From Psychrobacillus faecigallinarum (GTDB lineage Bacteria; Bacillota; Bacilli; Bacillales_A; Planococcaceae), in assembly GCF_014836595.1 (NCBI RefSeq), contig NZ_JACSQO010000002.1, forward strand, positions 434,001-498,000: DNA of 64,000 bases, in the 5' to 3' direction. The notes below the pieces were generated by a model that was not told where the DNA came from, ran no database searches, and was given only the letters and a program-made list of their open reading frames with translations. Made by a program: the position numbers and the translations under genes. Of the stretch, positions 26,842-34,990 are shown piece after piece (the stretch's first letter is position 1; each line of letters opens with the position of its first letter).

Positions 26842-27817
26842 AATTGATAGAATATGGTTCAATTCGAATAACTGGTTTAGGAATCTTAATTTTTGGAAGA
26901 ATTTTTTCAGGAAGTACTTTCTTTGAAGTATCATGAGTTGATGGATCATTCGGATCAAACTTTTCTAGAAATTGAATAACTTCCTTTACAATCGGAGTTG
27001 GTGTGGATGCACCAGCAGTAACCGCAACATGATTGACATTTTCTAGCCATTCCAATTTTAGGTCGGAAATATCACCAATTCGGTACGATGGTGTTCCTGC
27101 AATCTCCTCTGAAACTTGAGTGAGTCTGTTAGAGTTGTTGCTCATTGGGTCGCCAACCACAATAAGAAGCTCTGCTTTGCCAGCCTGTTCAGCAACTGCC
27201 TCTTGTCTTACTTGAGTTGCTAGACAAATTTCTTTGTGAACTTCAATGTTAGGGAATTTTTCTTTTAATTTATCCATCAAATGAACAACATCCCATTGAG
27301 ACATTGTAGTTTGGTTCGTCACTAATAATTTCTCGTCAGGTAGGGATAGATTTTCAATGTCTTCAATTGTCTGCACTAAATGTACTTTACCTGGAGCAAC
27401 TCCGATAGCGCCTTCTGGCTCGGGATGTCCTTTTTTCCCGATATAAATAATCTCAAAGCCCTCTGCTGTTTTTTCTTCGATTAAGTCATGGGTAACAGTA
27501 ACATCAGGACAGGTGGCATCTATAGAAACTAAACCTTTTTTACGTGCCAGTTCTTTTACCTCTGGGGAAACACCGTGAGCAGTAAAGATAACGGTACCCT
27601 TCTCCACTTTGGATAGGATATCTAAACGATTTTCTCCATCCAGTGTAATAATTCCGTCTTGCTCAAAAGCATCGGTTACATGTTTGTTGTGAACAATCAT
27701 TCCTAATATATAAATTGGCCGTGGAAGAGATGAGTCCATCGCAGCGTTACGTGCAATAACCATAGCATCCACCACACCATAACAATATCCTCTAGGCGAA
27801 ATTTTTTGTACAATCAT
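26840..27817 (-). CDS. ispH: 4-hydroxy-3-methylbut-2-enyl diphosphate reductase
   Basis: 325-aa [4Fe-4S] reductase, the last step of the MEP isoprenoid pathway (HMBPP to IPP and DMAPP). Cluster cysteines are C12 (GYCYGV), C103 (DATCPDV) and C198 (EICLATQ). HNKHV, TAHGVSP, GHPEPEG and TNQTTMS are active-site blocks. It has a C-terminal extension of about 35 residues rich in Lys/Pro/Ile ([17 protein letters not shown]). The start ATG follows GAAGGGAG. The other iron-sulphur MEP enzyme, ispG, is 7 kb away at 34991. Confidence 0.96.
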   Translation of the reverse strand: MIVQKISPRGYCYGVVDAMVIARNAAMDSSLPRPIYILGMIVHNKHVTDAFEQDGIITLDGENRLDILSKVEKGTVIFTAHGVSPEVKELARKKGLVSIDATCPDVTVTHDLIEEKTAEGFEIIYIGKKGHPEPEGAIGVAPGKVHLVQTIEDIENLSLPDEKLLVTNQTTMSQWDVVHLMDKLKEKFPNIEVHKEICLATQVRQEAVAEQAGKAELLIVVGDPMSNNSNRLTQVSEEIAGTPSYRIGDISDLKLEWLENVNHVAVTAGASTPTPIVKEVIQFLEKFDPNDPSTHDTSKKVLPEKILPKIKIPKPVIRIEPYSIN

Positions 27818-27885
27818 TTTTAAGAAACTCCCTTCAATACGAGCATACTCATATTATAACGGAGGTTAAGGTTGATTACAAAGTA

Positions 27886-28575
27886 TTAAAACGGCGGCTG
27901 GAAGATTCGAGGTAGCGAGGCACCTCCAGTGGAAGCTACCGCGCTTGCTGCTCTTGCTACCGGGGCTGCAGCCGCCGCCGAAGCTGTAGTGGCTGCAGTT
28001 GCTGCTGCTCCTGCAGCAGGAGCAGCTGTGAAGCCTCGATAAAGTCTCAATAGTGCAGGTACATTCTGTATCATAGGTGCCCATTGTTTGACCATAGGTG
28101 TTAGTTGTTGAGCTGTATTAATAAACTTATCAGCAGTCTGCAAATAAGACATCGTTTTACTGCTTAGACCGCTAGCCCCTGCAGCAGCAGTTCCAGCGGC
28201 ACCAGCAGCGCCAGCCGCTGCTGCGGCTTGCCCAAAGCCTTGTGGTCCTGGTCCAAAACCTCCGGGAGGACCACCTGGCGGTCCTCCCGCATTAAATCCT
28301 CCACGAGGAGGTCCTTGCCCAAACATGCCAGCTCCAGGGGGAGGACCCTGGCTAAAACCGCCTCCAGTAGGTGGAGCTGAAGAACCACCATTGCCTCCTT
28401 GGAAATGTCTTACTAAATTAGTAAGAGGTCCGCTCGCCGGTCCATTACTAGGTCCACTTGGAGCTTCACCGAAATTTTGTGGAGGAGGAGGGGCATTCTG
28501 GAAGGAATTTTGATTGCCAAAATTAGAAAAGTCATTCCCTCTTTGAGCGAATGGATAAAAAGATTCATAGCGCAA
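27886..28575 (-). CDS. YqfQ/VrrA-like low-complexity protein
   Basis: 229 aa. A Gly/Pro-rich N-terminal half (GGPPGGPPGGFGPGPQG, PPPP runs) and Ala runs (QAAAAAGAAGAAGTAAAG; AAATAATTASAAAAAP) surround the one conserved block, LQTADKFINTAQQLTPMVKQWAPMIQNVPALLRLYRG (residues about 140-178). That block is the hallmark of the YqfQ family, which includes B. anthracis VrrA, whose gene likewise neighbours lytB/ispH and is length-variable. Local base composition is much more GC-rich than the surroundings. The start is TTG 28575 with AAAGGAGATGA about 10 nt upstream. It may be a spore-surface protein, but function is unknown. Confidence 0.82.
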   Translation of the reverse strand: MRYESFYPFAQRGNDFSNFGNQNSFQNAPPPPQNFGEAPSGPSNGPASGPLTNLVRHFQGGNGGSSAPPTGGGFSQGPPPGAGMFGQGPPRGGFNAGGPPGGPPGGFGPGPQGFGQAAAAAGAAGAAGTAAAGASGLSSKTMSYLQTADKFINTAQQLTPMVKQWAPMIQNVPALLRLYRGFTAAPAAGAAATAATTASAAAAAPVARAASAVASTGGASLPRIFQPPF

Positions 28576-28645
28576 TTTGTTTCATCTCCTTTCGAACATA
28601 CAGACTATTCTATTCTATGCAAATTATCCGTTTTATGTACAATCG

Positions 28646-28654
28646 TGTTACAAT
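28646..28654 (+). promoter_or_regulatory. Extended -10 promoter of cshB
   Basis: TGTTACAAT (TGn plus TACAAT) lies 25 nt before the cshB start, with GGGAGG between. No clear -35. Confidence 0.5.
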
Positions 28655-28679
28655 AAAGATATGATAGGGAGGGACTCAA

Positions 28680-29978
28680 ATGTCCAAATACACAGATTAT
28701 AATTTTCAACCGTTTTTACAAGAAGCAATAAATAAATTAGGCTTCCAGGAACCAACACCAATTCAAAAAGAAATCATTCCTTTAGTATTAAAGGGGAAAA
28801 GTGCGATTGGTCAAGCACACACGGGGACTGGAAAGACTCATAGCTTCTTGATACCGATTGTTGAAAAAGTAAATGCTAGTAAACAAGAGGTACAAGCAAT
28901 CATAACTTCTCCAACAAGAGAACTTGCAACTCAAATATATAAAGAGTTGAACAAGTTAATAGAGGGTACAGAGATTCAAACTAAGCTATTCATAGGAGGA
29001 ACAGACAAGGCTCGTTCAATCGAAAAGTTAAAAACACAGCCACAAATAGTCGTTGGTACACCAGGTCGACTTCGTGATTTAACTGTTGAACAAGCGCTTT
29101 TAGTTCATACTGCAAATGTATTAGTAGTGGATGAAGCAGATTTAGCATTTGATTTAGGTTTTATAAACGAAATAGATCAGTTCGCATCACGTATGCCTGA
29201 TCAATTAGAGATGTTTGTATTCTCTGCAACTATTCCAGAAAAACTACAACCATTCTTGAAAAAATATATGGACTCTCCTGTGCATATTAAAATAGGTGAC
29301 AAACGCCCAGTAGCAGATGGTATTGACTTTACTGTTGTACCTGTACGTAGTAAATCTCGTAAAAAACGATTATTAGATGTTATTGAAGGTATCAATCCTT
29401 ATTTGGCAATTATCTTTGCTAATACAAAGCAAAATGCCGATGAAGTTGCAAATTACTTACAAGGTAACGGCGTAAAAGTAGGCGTTGTACATGGAGATAT
29501 CTCTCCTCGTGATCGTAAACGCGTGATGAAACAAATTCATGAATTAGAATATCAATATATAGTTGCAACAGACTTAGCAGCTCGTGGAATTGATATTCCT
29601 GGAGTAAGCCATGTCATCAATTATGAAATTCCAGAGGACTTAGAATTCTTTATTCACCGAGTTGGTAGAACGGCTCGCGCAGGGCTAACTGGGACAGCAA
29701 TCACATTGTTTGAACCATCTGATGAGGATGCGTTAAACCGTATAGAAAAAATGGGCATTACATTTGAACACAAAGATGTAAGTAACGGTGAATGGACAGA
29801 GCTAAAAGAACGCCATGCGAGAAAGAATAGAACAAAAGTAGAAAATGAAATCGATGCTAAAGCGAAGGCGCTAGTCCGTAAACCTAAAAAAGTTAAACCA
29901 GGCTACAAGCGTAATATGAAATGGGAAATGGACAAAGTGAAGAAAAGAGAGCGTCGCATTAAAAACCGTAAGAAATAA
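28680..29978 (+). CDS. cshB: DEAD-box RNA helicase CshB
   Basis: 432-aa ATP-dependent RNA helicase, linked to cold adaptation, mRNA turnover and ribosome assembly. Q motif FQEPTPIQKEIIP, motif I AHTGTGKT, Ia PTRELA, motif II DEAD (VVDEADLAF), motif III SAT, motif V ATDLAARGIDIPGV and motif VI HRVGRTARAG are all intact. A basic tail (KKVKPGYKRNMKWEMDKVKKRERR) is typical of CshB. It is followed after 12 nt by nfo, as in B. subtilis. Confidence 0.95.
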   Translation: MSKYTDYNFQPFLQEAINKLGFQEPTPIQKEIIPLVLKGKSAIGQAHTGTGKTHSFLIPIVEKVNASKQEVQAIITSPTRELATQIYKELNKLIEGTEIQTKLFIGGTDKARSIEKLKTQPQIVVGTPGRLRDLTVEQALLVHTANVLVVDEADLAFDLGFINEIDQFASRMPDQLEMFVFSATIPEKLQPFLKKYMDSPVHIKIGDKRPVADGIDFTVVPVRSKSRKKRLLDVIEGINPYLAIIFANTKQNADEVANYLQGNGVKVGVVHGDISPRDRKRVMKQIHELEYQYIVATDLAARGIDIPGVSHVINYEIPEDLEFFIHRVGRTARAGLTGTAITLFEPSDEDALNRIEKMGITFEHKDVSNGEWTELKERHARKNRTKVENEIDAKAKALVRKPKKVKPGYKRNMKWEMDKVKKRERRIKNRKK

Positions 29979-29990
29979 GGAGGGACTTCC

Positions 29991-30878
29991 ATGCTACTAG
30001 GATCACATGTTTCCATGAGTGGTAAAGAAATGCTTCTGGCATCTAGTAAAGAGGCAGCATCATACGGTGCAAACACATTTATGATATATACTGGAGCACC
30101 TCAAAACACACGTAGAAAACCAATTGAGGAATTAAATATTGAGGCTGGATTACAGCATATGAAGGAAAATGACATCTTTAATATTGTGGTTCATGCACCT
30201 TATATTATTAATTTAGGAAATACCACAAAGCCAGAAACATTTGCTTTAGGTGTAGAATTTCTCCAAAAAGAAGTGGAGCGTACTGCTGCGATAGGTGCAA
30301 CACAAATTGTTCTTCACCCAGGAGCTCATGTAGGCGCTGGAGCTGAAGCAGGTATACAAAAAATTATAGAAGGCTTGAATGAAGTTTTGACAACTGAACA
30401 CCCTGTCCAAATTGCATTAGAAACAATGGCAGGTAAGGGATCAGAGTGTGGAAGGACTTTTGAAGAGCTTGCTCAAATATTCGATGGTGTTACAAATAAT
30501 CATCGATTGTCAGTTTGTATGGATACATGCCATATACATGATGCTGGCTATGACGTAGTAAATGATTTTGATGGTGTATTAAATCAGTTTGACAAACTTA
30601 TTGGAATTGACCGTTTAAAAGTGTTGCACATTAATGATAGTAAGAACGTTTGTGGAGCAGCTAAAGACCGTCATGAAAATATTGGATTTGGTGAAATTGG
30701 ATTTGAGGCACTTCAATATGTTGTGCATCATCCACAGCTTACAGAAATACCTAAAATACTAGAGACGCCTTTTGTTGGTGTAGATGCTAAATCGAAAAAA
30801 GCTCCTTATAAAATGGAGATTGAGATGCTTCGTTCTAAATTATTTGACCCTAAGGCATTAGAATTACTTACTGTGTAA
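29991..30878 (+). CDS. nfo: Endonuclease IV
   Basis: 295-aa AP endonuclease with a TIM-barrel tri-zinc site. Metal and active-site motifs: [74 protein letters not shown] and LETP. It cleaves DNA 5' to abasic sites in base-excision repair; in B. subtilis it also protects germinating spores. AAGGAGGG precedes the ATG. It is cotranscribed with cshB. Confidence 0.96.
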   Translation: MLLGSHVSMSGKEMLLASSKEAASYGANTFMIYTGAPQNTRRKPIEELNIEAGLQHMKENDIFNIVVHAPYIINLGNTTKPETFALGVEFLQKEVERTAAIGATQIVLHPGAHVGAGAEAGIQKIIEGLNEVLTTEHPVQIALETMAGKGSECGRTFEELAQIFDGVTNNHRLSVCMDTCHIHDAGYDVVNDFDGVLNQFDKLIGIDRLKVLHINDSKNVCGAAKDRHENIGFGEIGFEALQYVVHHPQLTEIPKILETPFVGVDAKSKKAPYKMEIEMLRSKLFDPKALELLTV

Positions 30879-30892
30879 TATTTAAATTGTCT

Positions 30893-30935
30893 GGCACCTT
30901 CTCTTTTCAACGAAAAGAGGAGGGGCCTTTTTCTT
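30893..30935. terminator. Terminator between nfo and yqfT
   Basis: Long stem of GGCACCTTCTCTTTTC with GAAAAGAGGAGGGGCC (30893-30908 with 30912-30927; three imperfect positions), then TTTTT. Its right arm overlaps the 3' end of yqfT. Confidence 0.8.
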
Positions 30936-31167
30936 TTAACTGCTCATAAAGAGTAATAGCGCGCTTTTCACCTAAAATTTGAATCAGTTTTTGCTGGATG
31001 GCATTAGGTACTCCTAATACTAGCCAAGTTATAGAAATTTCTTGAAGCAAAGGATGAACTCCCTCTATTTCTTTATCCGACAGCTTCACGTCAAATCCTT
31101 TTAGGATTTGTTTAAATTCTTTTTTAGTACAGTTTTGTAGTTGAATTATAAACTTCCCAATATCCAT
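30907..31167 (-). CDS. yqfT: DUF2624 family protein (YqfT-like)
   Basis: 86 aa, predicted soluble and helical (KFIIQLQNCTKKEFKQILKGFDVKLSDKEIEGVHPLLQE). Size, position after nfo and orientation fit YqfT/DUF2624, a family of unknown function. The start ATG 31167 has AAAGGATG 7 nt upstream. Its 3' end is embedded in the shared terminator hairpin. Confidence 0.75.
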   Translation of the reverse strand: MDIGKFIIQLQNCTKKEFKQILKGFDVKLSDKEIEGVHPLLQEISITWLVLGVPNAIQQKLIQILGEKRAITLYEQLKEKGPSSFR

Positions 31168-31192
31168 ATGAACATCCTTTCAAGCAATTTTA

Positions 31193-31221
31193 TTTACACA
31201 ATACGATTTATCCTCTATACT
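31193..31221 (+). promoter_or_regulatory. SigmaA promoter of znuC-znuB-zur
   Basis: TTTACA (31193-31198), a 17-bp spacer and TATACT (31216-31221), with the Zur box just downstream. Confidence 0.78.
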
Positions 31222-31231
31222 TTATCATTGT

Positions 31232-31252
31232 AAATCGTAATCATTCTGAATT
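31232..31252 (+). promoter_or_regulatory. Zur operator
   Basis: AAATCGTAATCATTCTGAATT matches the left half of the B. subtilis Zur box (recalled as AAATCGTAAT-N-ATTACGATTT) exactly and the right half partly. An extra inverted half-site, TACGATTT, lies at 31202-31209 on the other side of the -10. Zinc-loaded Zur bound here would block the promoter, so the operon would be induced by zinc starvation and zur autoregulated. Confidence 0.78.
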
Positions 31253-31269
31253 AGAATAGAGGAAACAAA

Positions 31270-32037
31270 GTGTCCTTACCATTAATCAAATTACATAATA
31301 TTTCTTATAAATACGAACAAACACAAGCGTTAATCGATATTAACTTAGTCATTGAGGAAGGAGATTTCCTAGCCATTATTGGTCCTAACGGTTCTGGAAA
31401 GTCCACACTTCTAAAGATTATACTAGGACTGTTAAAGCCAACAGATGGAGAGGTATTCCTATTTGGAAAGCCTGCTCATAAATTTAAAGAGAGAGAATGG
31501 ATAGGCTACGTATCTCAAAAGTCGAATTCGTTTAATACGGGCTTTCCTGCCACAGTAAGTGAAGTGGTTAGAAGCGGAATTGTTAAACAAACAGGTCTTT
31601 TTAAGCGTTTCCCTAAGAATATTAAACTTCAAGTTCGACAAGCATTAAAGGCAGTAGGAATGGAAGATTTCGCTGATAAAAATATAGGAGAGCTTTCTGG
31701 TGGCCAGCAACAGAGAGTATTCATCGCAAGAGCAATGATTAGTAATCCTAAGATATTAATATTAGATGAGCCTACAGTTGGAATTGACAGCAAAAATGTT
31801 CGTTCATTTTATAATATGTTAGTACACTTGAATCGTGAACATAATATTACTGTCATACTAGTTACCCATGATGTTGACGCCGTTTCAACTAGCATCAGTC
31901 ATGTGGCATGTCTAAATCAAAGAATGCACTTCCATGGTTTTAAAAAAGACATGGAATTGATGAGTGAAGAACAATTGGAAGCATGGTACGGTCATTCGGT
32001 CCGTAAAGTTGAGCACCAAGGTGAGGTACAGTCATGA
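31270..32037 (+). CDS. znuC: Zinc ABC transporter, ATP-binding protein
   Basis: 255-aa ABC ATPase of the Zn/Mn uptake family. Walker A GPNGSGKST, Q-loop YVSQKSN, signature [14 protein letters not shown], Walker B ILILDEPT and the switch histidine in VTHD are intact. The start is GTG 31270 with AGAGGA 8 nt upstream. It overlaps znuB by 4 nt. The solute-binding lipoprotein (ZnuA/AdcA) is not in this operon and must be encoded elsewhere. Zinc rather than manganese is inferred from the Zur box and the linked zur gene. Confidence 0.93.
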   Translation: MSLPLIKLHNISYKYEQTQALIDINLVIEEGDFLAIIGPNGSGKSTLLKIILGLLKPTDGEVFLFGKPAHKFKEREWIGYVSQKSNSFNTGFPATVSEVVRSGIVKQTGLFKRFPKNIKLQVRQALKAVGMEDFADKNIGELSGGQQQRVFIARAMISNPKILILDEPTVGIDSKNVRSFYNMLVHLNREHNITVILVTHDVDAVSTSISHVACLNQRMHFHGFKKDMELMSEEQLEAWYGHSVRKVEHQGEVQS

Positions 32038-32882
32038 TAGAATCTATTTTTCAATACGAATTTCTTCAAAATGCATTTGCTTCGGGGTTGATTATTGGAA
32101 TTATTGCTCCTCTGTTGGGCGTGTTCATCGTTGTAAGAAGGCTATCACTGATAGCAGATGCATTGAGCCACGTGACCCTTGCAGGGATAGCAGGTAGTCT
32201 TTACTTAAGCCAATCGATTGGGGCACTAGCGCTACTTAATCCATTATATTTAGGAATAGTTGCTTCGGTTACGGGCTCACTTTTTATCGAAAGGCTGCGT
32301 CGTCTATATAAACATTATGAAGAATTGGCAATTCCCATCATTATGTCAGCAGGCTTGGGTTTTGGTGCTATATTTATTTCTTTAGCTGAGGGATTCAGTT
32401 CAGATTTGTTTAGTTACTTATTTGGTTCCGTATCTGCCGTCAGCAGACAAGATTTATGGATAGTTATTAGCATTTCAATTGTTGTGTTATTATTTTTAGG
32501 GCTATTTTTTAAAGAACTTTTTGTTTTATCATTCGACGAAGAATATGCAAAGGCTTCAGGTCTTCCTGCTAAATGGATCCATATGCTTTTCATGGTGGTA
32601 ACAGCTCTAGTGATTGCTGCATCTATGAGAATTGTCGGTATATTACTTGTTTCTTCGCTTATGACACTGCCTGTGGCAGCAGCTATGAGAATATCCAAAA
32701 GCTTTAAGCAGGCTCTTATTCTATCTGTAATTTTTGGCGAACTAGCTGTTGTCATTGGACTAGTAAGCGCGTTTTATTTGGACTTAGCCCCAGGTGGAAC
32801 TATTGTAGTTACTTCTATTATTATCTTGCTTCTAGCTATTTTAGCTAAAAAGGTGGGAAGAAAAGGAGCGGTTGCAACATGA
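32034..32882 (+). CDS. znuB: Zinc ABC transporter, permease
   Basis: 282-aa permease of the ABC-3 family with about eight transmembrane helices. Typical blocks: VVRRLSLIADALSHVTLAGIA near the N-terminus, SFDEEYAKASGLPA in a cytoplasmic loop, and RIVGILLVSSLMTLPVAAAMRISKSF. ATGA overlaps join it to znuC upstream and zur downstream, so the three genes form one coupled unit. Confidence 0.93.
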   Translation: MIESIFQYEFLQNAFASGLIIGIIAPLLGVFIVVRRLSLIADALSHVTLAGIAGSLYLSQSIGALALLNPLYLGIVASVTGSLFIERLRRLYKHYEELAIPIIMSAGLGFGAIFISLAEGFSSDLFSYLFGSVSAVSRQDLWIVISISIVVLLFLGLFFKELFVLSFDEEYAKASGLPAKWIHMLFMVVTALVIAASMRIVGILLVSSLMTLPVAAAMRISKSFKQALILSVIFGELAVVIGLVSAFYLDLAPGGTIVVTSIIILLLAILAKKVGRKGAVAT

Positions 32883-33289
32883 ACATAGAAAAAGCATGGG
32901 ATCTTTTAAAAAAAGAAGGCTTTAAGAAAACCGATAAGCGAGAACAGATTCTCGATATTTTTTCTAAAACAAGTAAGTATATTACAGCTAGAGATATATT
33001 AGATGTCATGATGGAGGAACACCCGGGTATGAGCTACGATACAATTTACCGTAATCTTAATACTTTCGTAGAGCTTGGTATTTTAGAAGAAACAGAGCTG
33101 GCAGGGGAAAAGAACTTTCGAATGCAATGTGAAGTAGATCATCATCATCACCATTTTATTTGTTTAAAATGTGGCAACATTAAAGAAATCAATTTTTGCC
33201 CAATGGAAGTGCTTCAAAATAGTATACCGGGGTATGAGATAGAAAATCATAAATTTGAGATTTACGGAAACTGTCCAGAATGTCATTGA
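32879..33289 (+). CDS. zur: Fur-family transcriptional regulator, zinc-responsive (Zur)
   Basis: 136 aa. The winged-helix N-terminal domain (KKTDKREQILDIFSKTSKYITARDILDVMMEEHPGMSYDTIYRNLNTFVELGIL) precedes a dimerisation domain with the HHHHH metal loop and the structural zinc site CLKCG ... CPEC. Sequence alone does not separate Zur from Fur or PerR. Linkage to znuCB, the Zur box at 31232, and position matching B. subtilis yqfV (zur) support zinc sensing. Confidence 0.9.
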   Translation: MNIEKAWDLLKKEGFKKTDKREQILDIFSKTSKYITARDILDVMMEEHPGMSYDTIYRNLNTFVELGILEETELAGEKNFRMQCEVDHHHHHFICLKCGNIKEINFCPMEVLQNSIPGYEIENHKFEIYGNCPECH

Positions 33290-33290
33290 G

Positions 33291-33323
33291 AAGTGTAAGC
33301 CTTTAATGGTTTACACTTTTTTG
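33291..33323 (+). terminator. Terminator of the znuCB-zur operon
   Basis: AAGTGTAAGCC / GGTTTACACTT (33291-33301 with 33308-33318), 6-nt loop, six T. Confidence 0.87.
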
Positions 33324-33333
33324 TTGCCAGGGG

Positions 33334-33495
33334 ATTTTATTAAATTTTTTAAATGGAGCTCAATTGTCGTAAAACCTTCTCGAGAGAAGGGACATGAAGG
33401 GGATTGTAGTAAATTTCCGTAGGATTGTCGTAAAATAGAGACCTATTGTAGTAAACGGAGCTCGAATTGTCGTAAAACTTTTCTGAGAGAAAGCG
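33334..33495. repeat. Array of short ATTGTMGTAAA repeats
   Basis: Five copies of ATTGTCGTAAA or ATTGTAGTAAA start at 33363, 33403, 33424, 33445 and 33466, with a degenerate sixth (ATTTTATTAAA) at 33334. The last four are exactly 21 bp apart. Copies at 33363 and 33466 lie in a longer direct repeat of about 36 bp (GGAGCTC at 33355 and 33457, then the unit, then a TTCT-GAGAGAA hairpin). There is no ORF in this gap (33290-33614). Function unknown. Confidence 0.8.
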
Positions 33496-33526
33496 TAGTC
33501 AGGAAAAGCATGGTGAGTGAAGAATT

Positions 33527-33560
33527 TAAGCCACTATTATTTGCTGCTTGTGGTGGCTTA
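33527..33560. repeat. Inverted repeat downstream of the repeat array
   Basis: TAAGCCAC (33527-33534) and GTGGCTTA (33553-33560) form a perfect 8-bp stem with an 18-nt loop, followed by TTTCC. It could be a weak terminator for either strand. Confidence 0.4.
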
Positions 33561-33614
33561 TTTCCTTCTCAAGTATGTGTCCACGATTGTTAGTTTCATT
33601 TATCTTAAAAGGTT

Positions 33615-34232
33615 TTAGCTACTAATTCCTACAGAAGTGTTTTCGTACTCGCTATTAGTTAATGCCTTATAGATGAAATCCGCAACATCTGCTCTAGATA
33701 TAGATCGCCCTGAATTAGGAACACTTGAAGTAGATTCTTTATAATTACCAGTAAATGCTTTATCTGTTAGTCCCATTGGTCTAACAATTGTATAAGTTAA
33801 ATCATTCGATTTAATGTAATCAATTGCATTTTTATGGTCGGCTAACACGTTACCCAGCATTTTCATCATCATTTTGCCCATTATCCCTGGTATTTCATTT
33901 TCCACACCTGCAGAGGCAGTATAAATAATTCGTTTCACATTATTCGCAACCATTCCATCAGCTATATTTTTTATCATATTTTCTAGTTGAGTAGATTTTT
34001 TCATCCCAGTAGTGGATCCTAAACATGAAATAACTGCTTCCTTGCCACTTATAGCTTCCTCGACAGCTTTCTTGTCAAAAGCGTCACCTTGAATAATAGT
34101 CAGATTTTCATGCTCCATCGCTAGCTTAGAAGGGGTCCGTATGTATGCTGTGACAGAGTGACCCTTGTCTAATGCTAATTTAGTAAATTTTTTGCCTACA
34201 CCGCCACTTGCTCCGAATATAATAATATCCAT
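33615..34232 (-). CDS. NAD(P)-binding oxidoreductase, atypical SDR (NmrA-like)
   Basis: 205 aa. The Rossmann nucleotide motif GASGGVGKKFTKLALDKGH is at the N-terminus. VTAYIRTPSKL, IIQGDAFD, AVISCLGS and YTIVRPMGLTD match the NAD(P)H-binding epimerase-like family (YhfK/BlvrB/NmrA group). Members often reduce flavins or quinones or respond to electrophiles; no substrate can be assigned. The start ATG follows AGAGGAAA. It is monocistronic and not part of the conserved yqf order, so it may be a local insertion. Confidence 0.8.
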   Translation of the reverse strand: MDIIIFGASGGVGKKFTKLALDKGHSVTAYIRTPSKLAMEHENLTIIQGDAFDKKAVEEAISGKEAVISCLGSTTGMKKSTQLENMIKNIADGMVANNVKRIIYTASAGVENEIPGIMGKMMMKMLGNVLADHKNAIDYIKSNDLTYTIVRPMGLTDKAFTGNYKESTSSVPNSGRSISRADVADFIYKALTNSEYENTSVGISS

Positions 34233-34273
34233 GTCTATTTCCTCTTTTCTAATGTTTTGTATTACTTATCCTA

Positions 34274-34300
34274 TAATCAGGAAACACCTATGTCCGATTA
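34274..34300. promoter_or_regulatory. Imperfect dyad upstream of the NAD(P)-binding gene
   Basis: TAATCAGG (34274-34281) and CCGATTA (34294-34300) form an inverted repeat with one extra base, 42-68 bases before the start of the minus-strand gene. It is a possible operator. Confidence 0.3.
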
Positions 34301-34360
34301 CAAGTAAGTTTGTATTGATTAAGTAACATTTCAATTGAAGCTTGAAAATACTATCTTACC

Positions 34361-34397
34361 TAAAAAAAGGGATAACCCTTAACAGGTTACCCCTTTC
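34361..34397 (-). terminator. Terminator after the nucleotidase gene
   Basis: On the minus strand AAAGGGGTAACC / GGGTTATCCCTTT arms with a 6-nt loop are followed by a T-run. Confidence 0.8.
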
Positions 34398-34400
34398 ATA

Positions 34401-34979
34401 TTACTTAATAGCCATCGAAAATTCTTTTTCAATCCAATTATTTGCTTCAATCCAGTTATTCACTCGGATGACACCCTTAGGAGCGGGTTGTTGATTATAT
34501 GGAGTGTTGAACAATAAAACTGGAATATCTAGCTCTTCATTAATTTCTACAGCATTGTCATGCTTGTCTTCAAAGAATACATGTACGCCATGTTTTCTGG
34601 CAGTTTCTATTTTGTTGTGAGTACCGATCAATTCGATATGATCATATAGTAGCTCTTGCTCTTTAAACCAGTTTAAAGTTACGTCCATGACGTTTTCTCC
34701 ACGAGCAGAGATAAAGTATAGCTCATACTTTTCCTTCCAAGCAGATAAAACTGCTTTAGCATCTGCTTGAATAGGGGAGGTAGCGTAGATTACTGACTCA
34801 GACGACTTAAACCATTCATAAAATTCCTTTTGGTCTACTTCAAATGCCTTTGTTAAATCGTACTCTTTAATATCCTCTAACTGTAAATTACATTTAAAAG
34901 CATCATTTATATGTGGAAGCAAAGAAGTAGGACAAGTGACTGTCCCATCTATATCTATGCCGAATCGTACATTCGTCAT
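34401..34979 (-). CDS. yqfW: HAD-superfamily nucleotidase-like protein (YqfW)
   Basis: 192 aa. HAD motif I DIDGT near the N-terminus, motif II-like serine in FISARGEN, and the acidic FFEDKHDNAVEI (motif IV) define a 5'(3')-deoxyribonucleotidase-like (C-type) phosphatase; substrate unproved. The start ATG has GGAGAG upstream. It is 11 nt downstream of ispG on the same strand, matching the B. subtilis yqfW-ispG neighbourhood. Confidence 0.85.
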   Translation of the reverse strand: MTNVRFGIDIDGTVTCPTSLLPHINDAFKCNLQLEDIKEYDLTKAFEVDQKEFYEWFKSSESVIYATSPIQADAKAVLSAWKEKYELYFISARGENVMDVTLNWFKEQELLYDHIELIGTHNKIETARKHGVHVFFEDKHDNAVEINEELDIPVLLFNTPYNQQPAPKGVIRVNNWIEANNWIEKEFSMAIK

Positions 34980-34990
34980 TGTATCTCTCC

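Noticed and set aside
28164..28513. Other-frame ORFs on both strands in the YqfQ-like gene
   Set aside because: They are by-products of the GC-rich repeat codons; only the frame with the conserved YqfQ core and ribosome site is real.
33334..33495. CRISPR array
   Set aside because: The repeat unit is only 11 bp, spacers are about 10 bp, and no cas genes are nearby.
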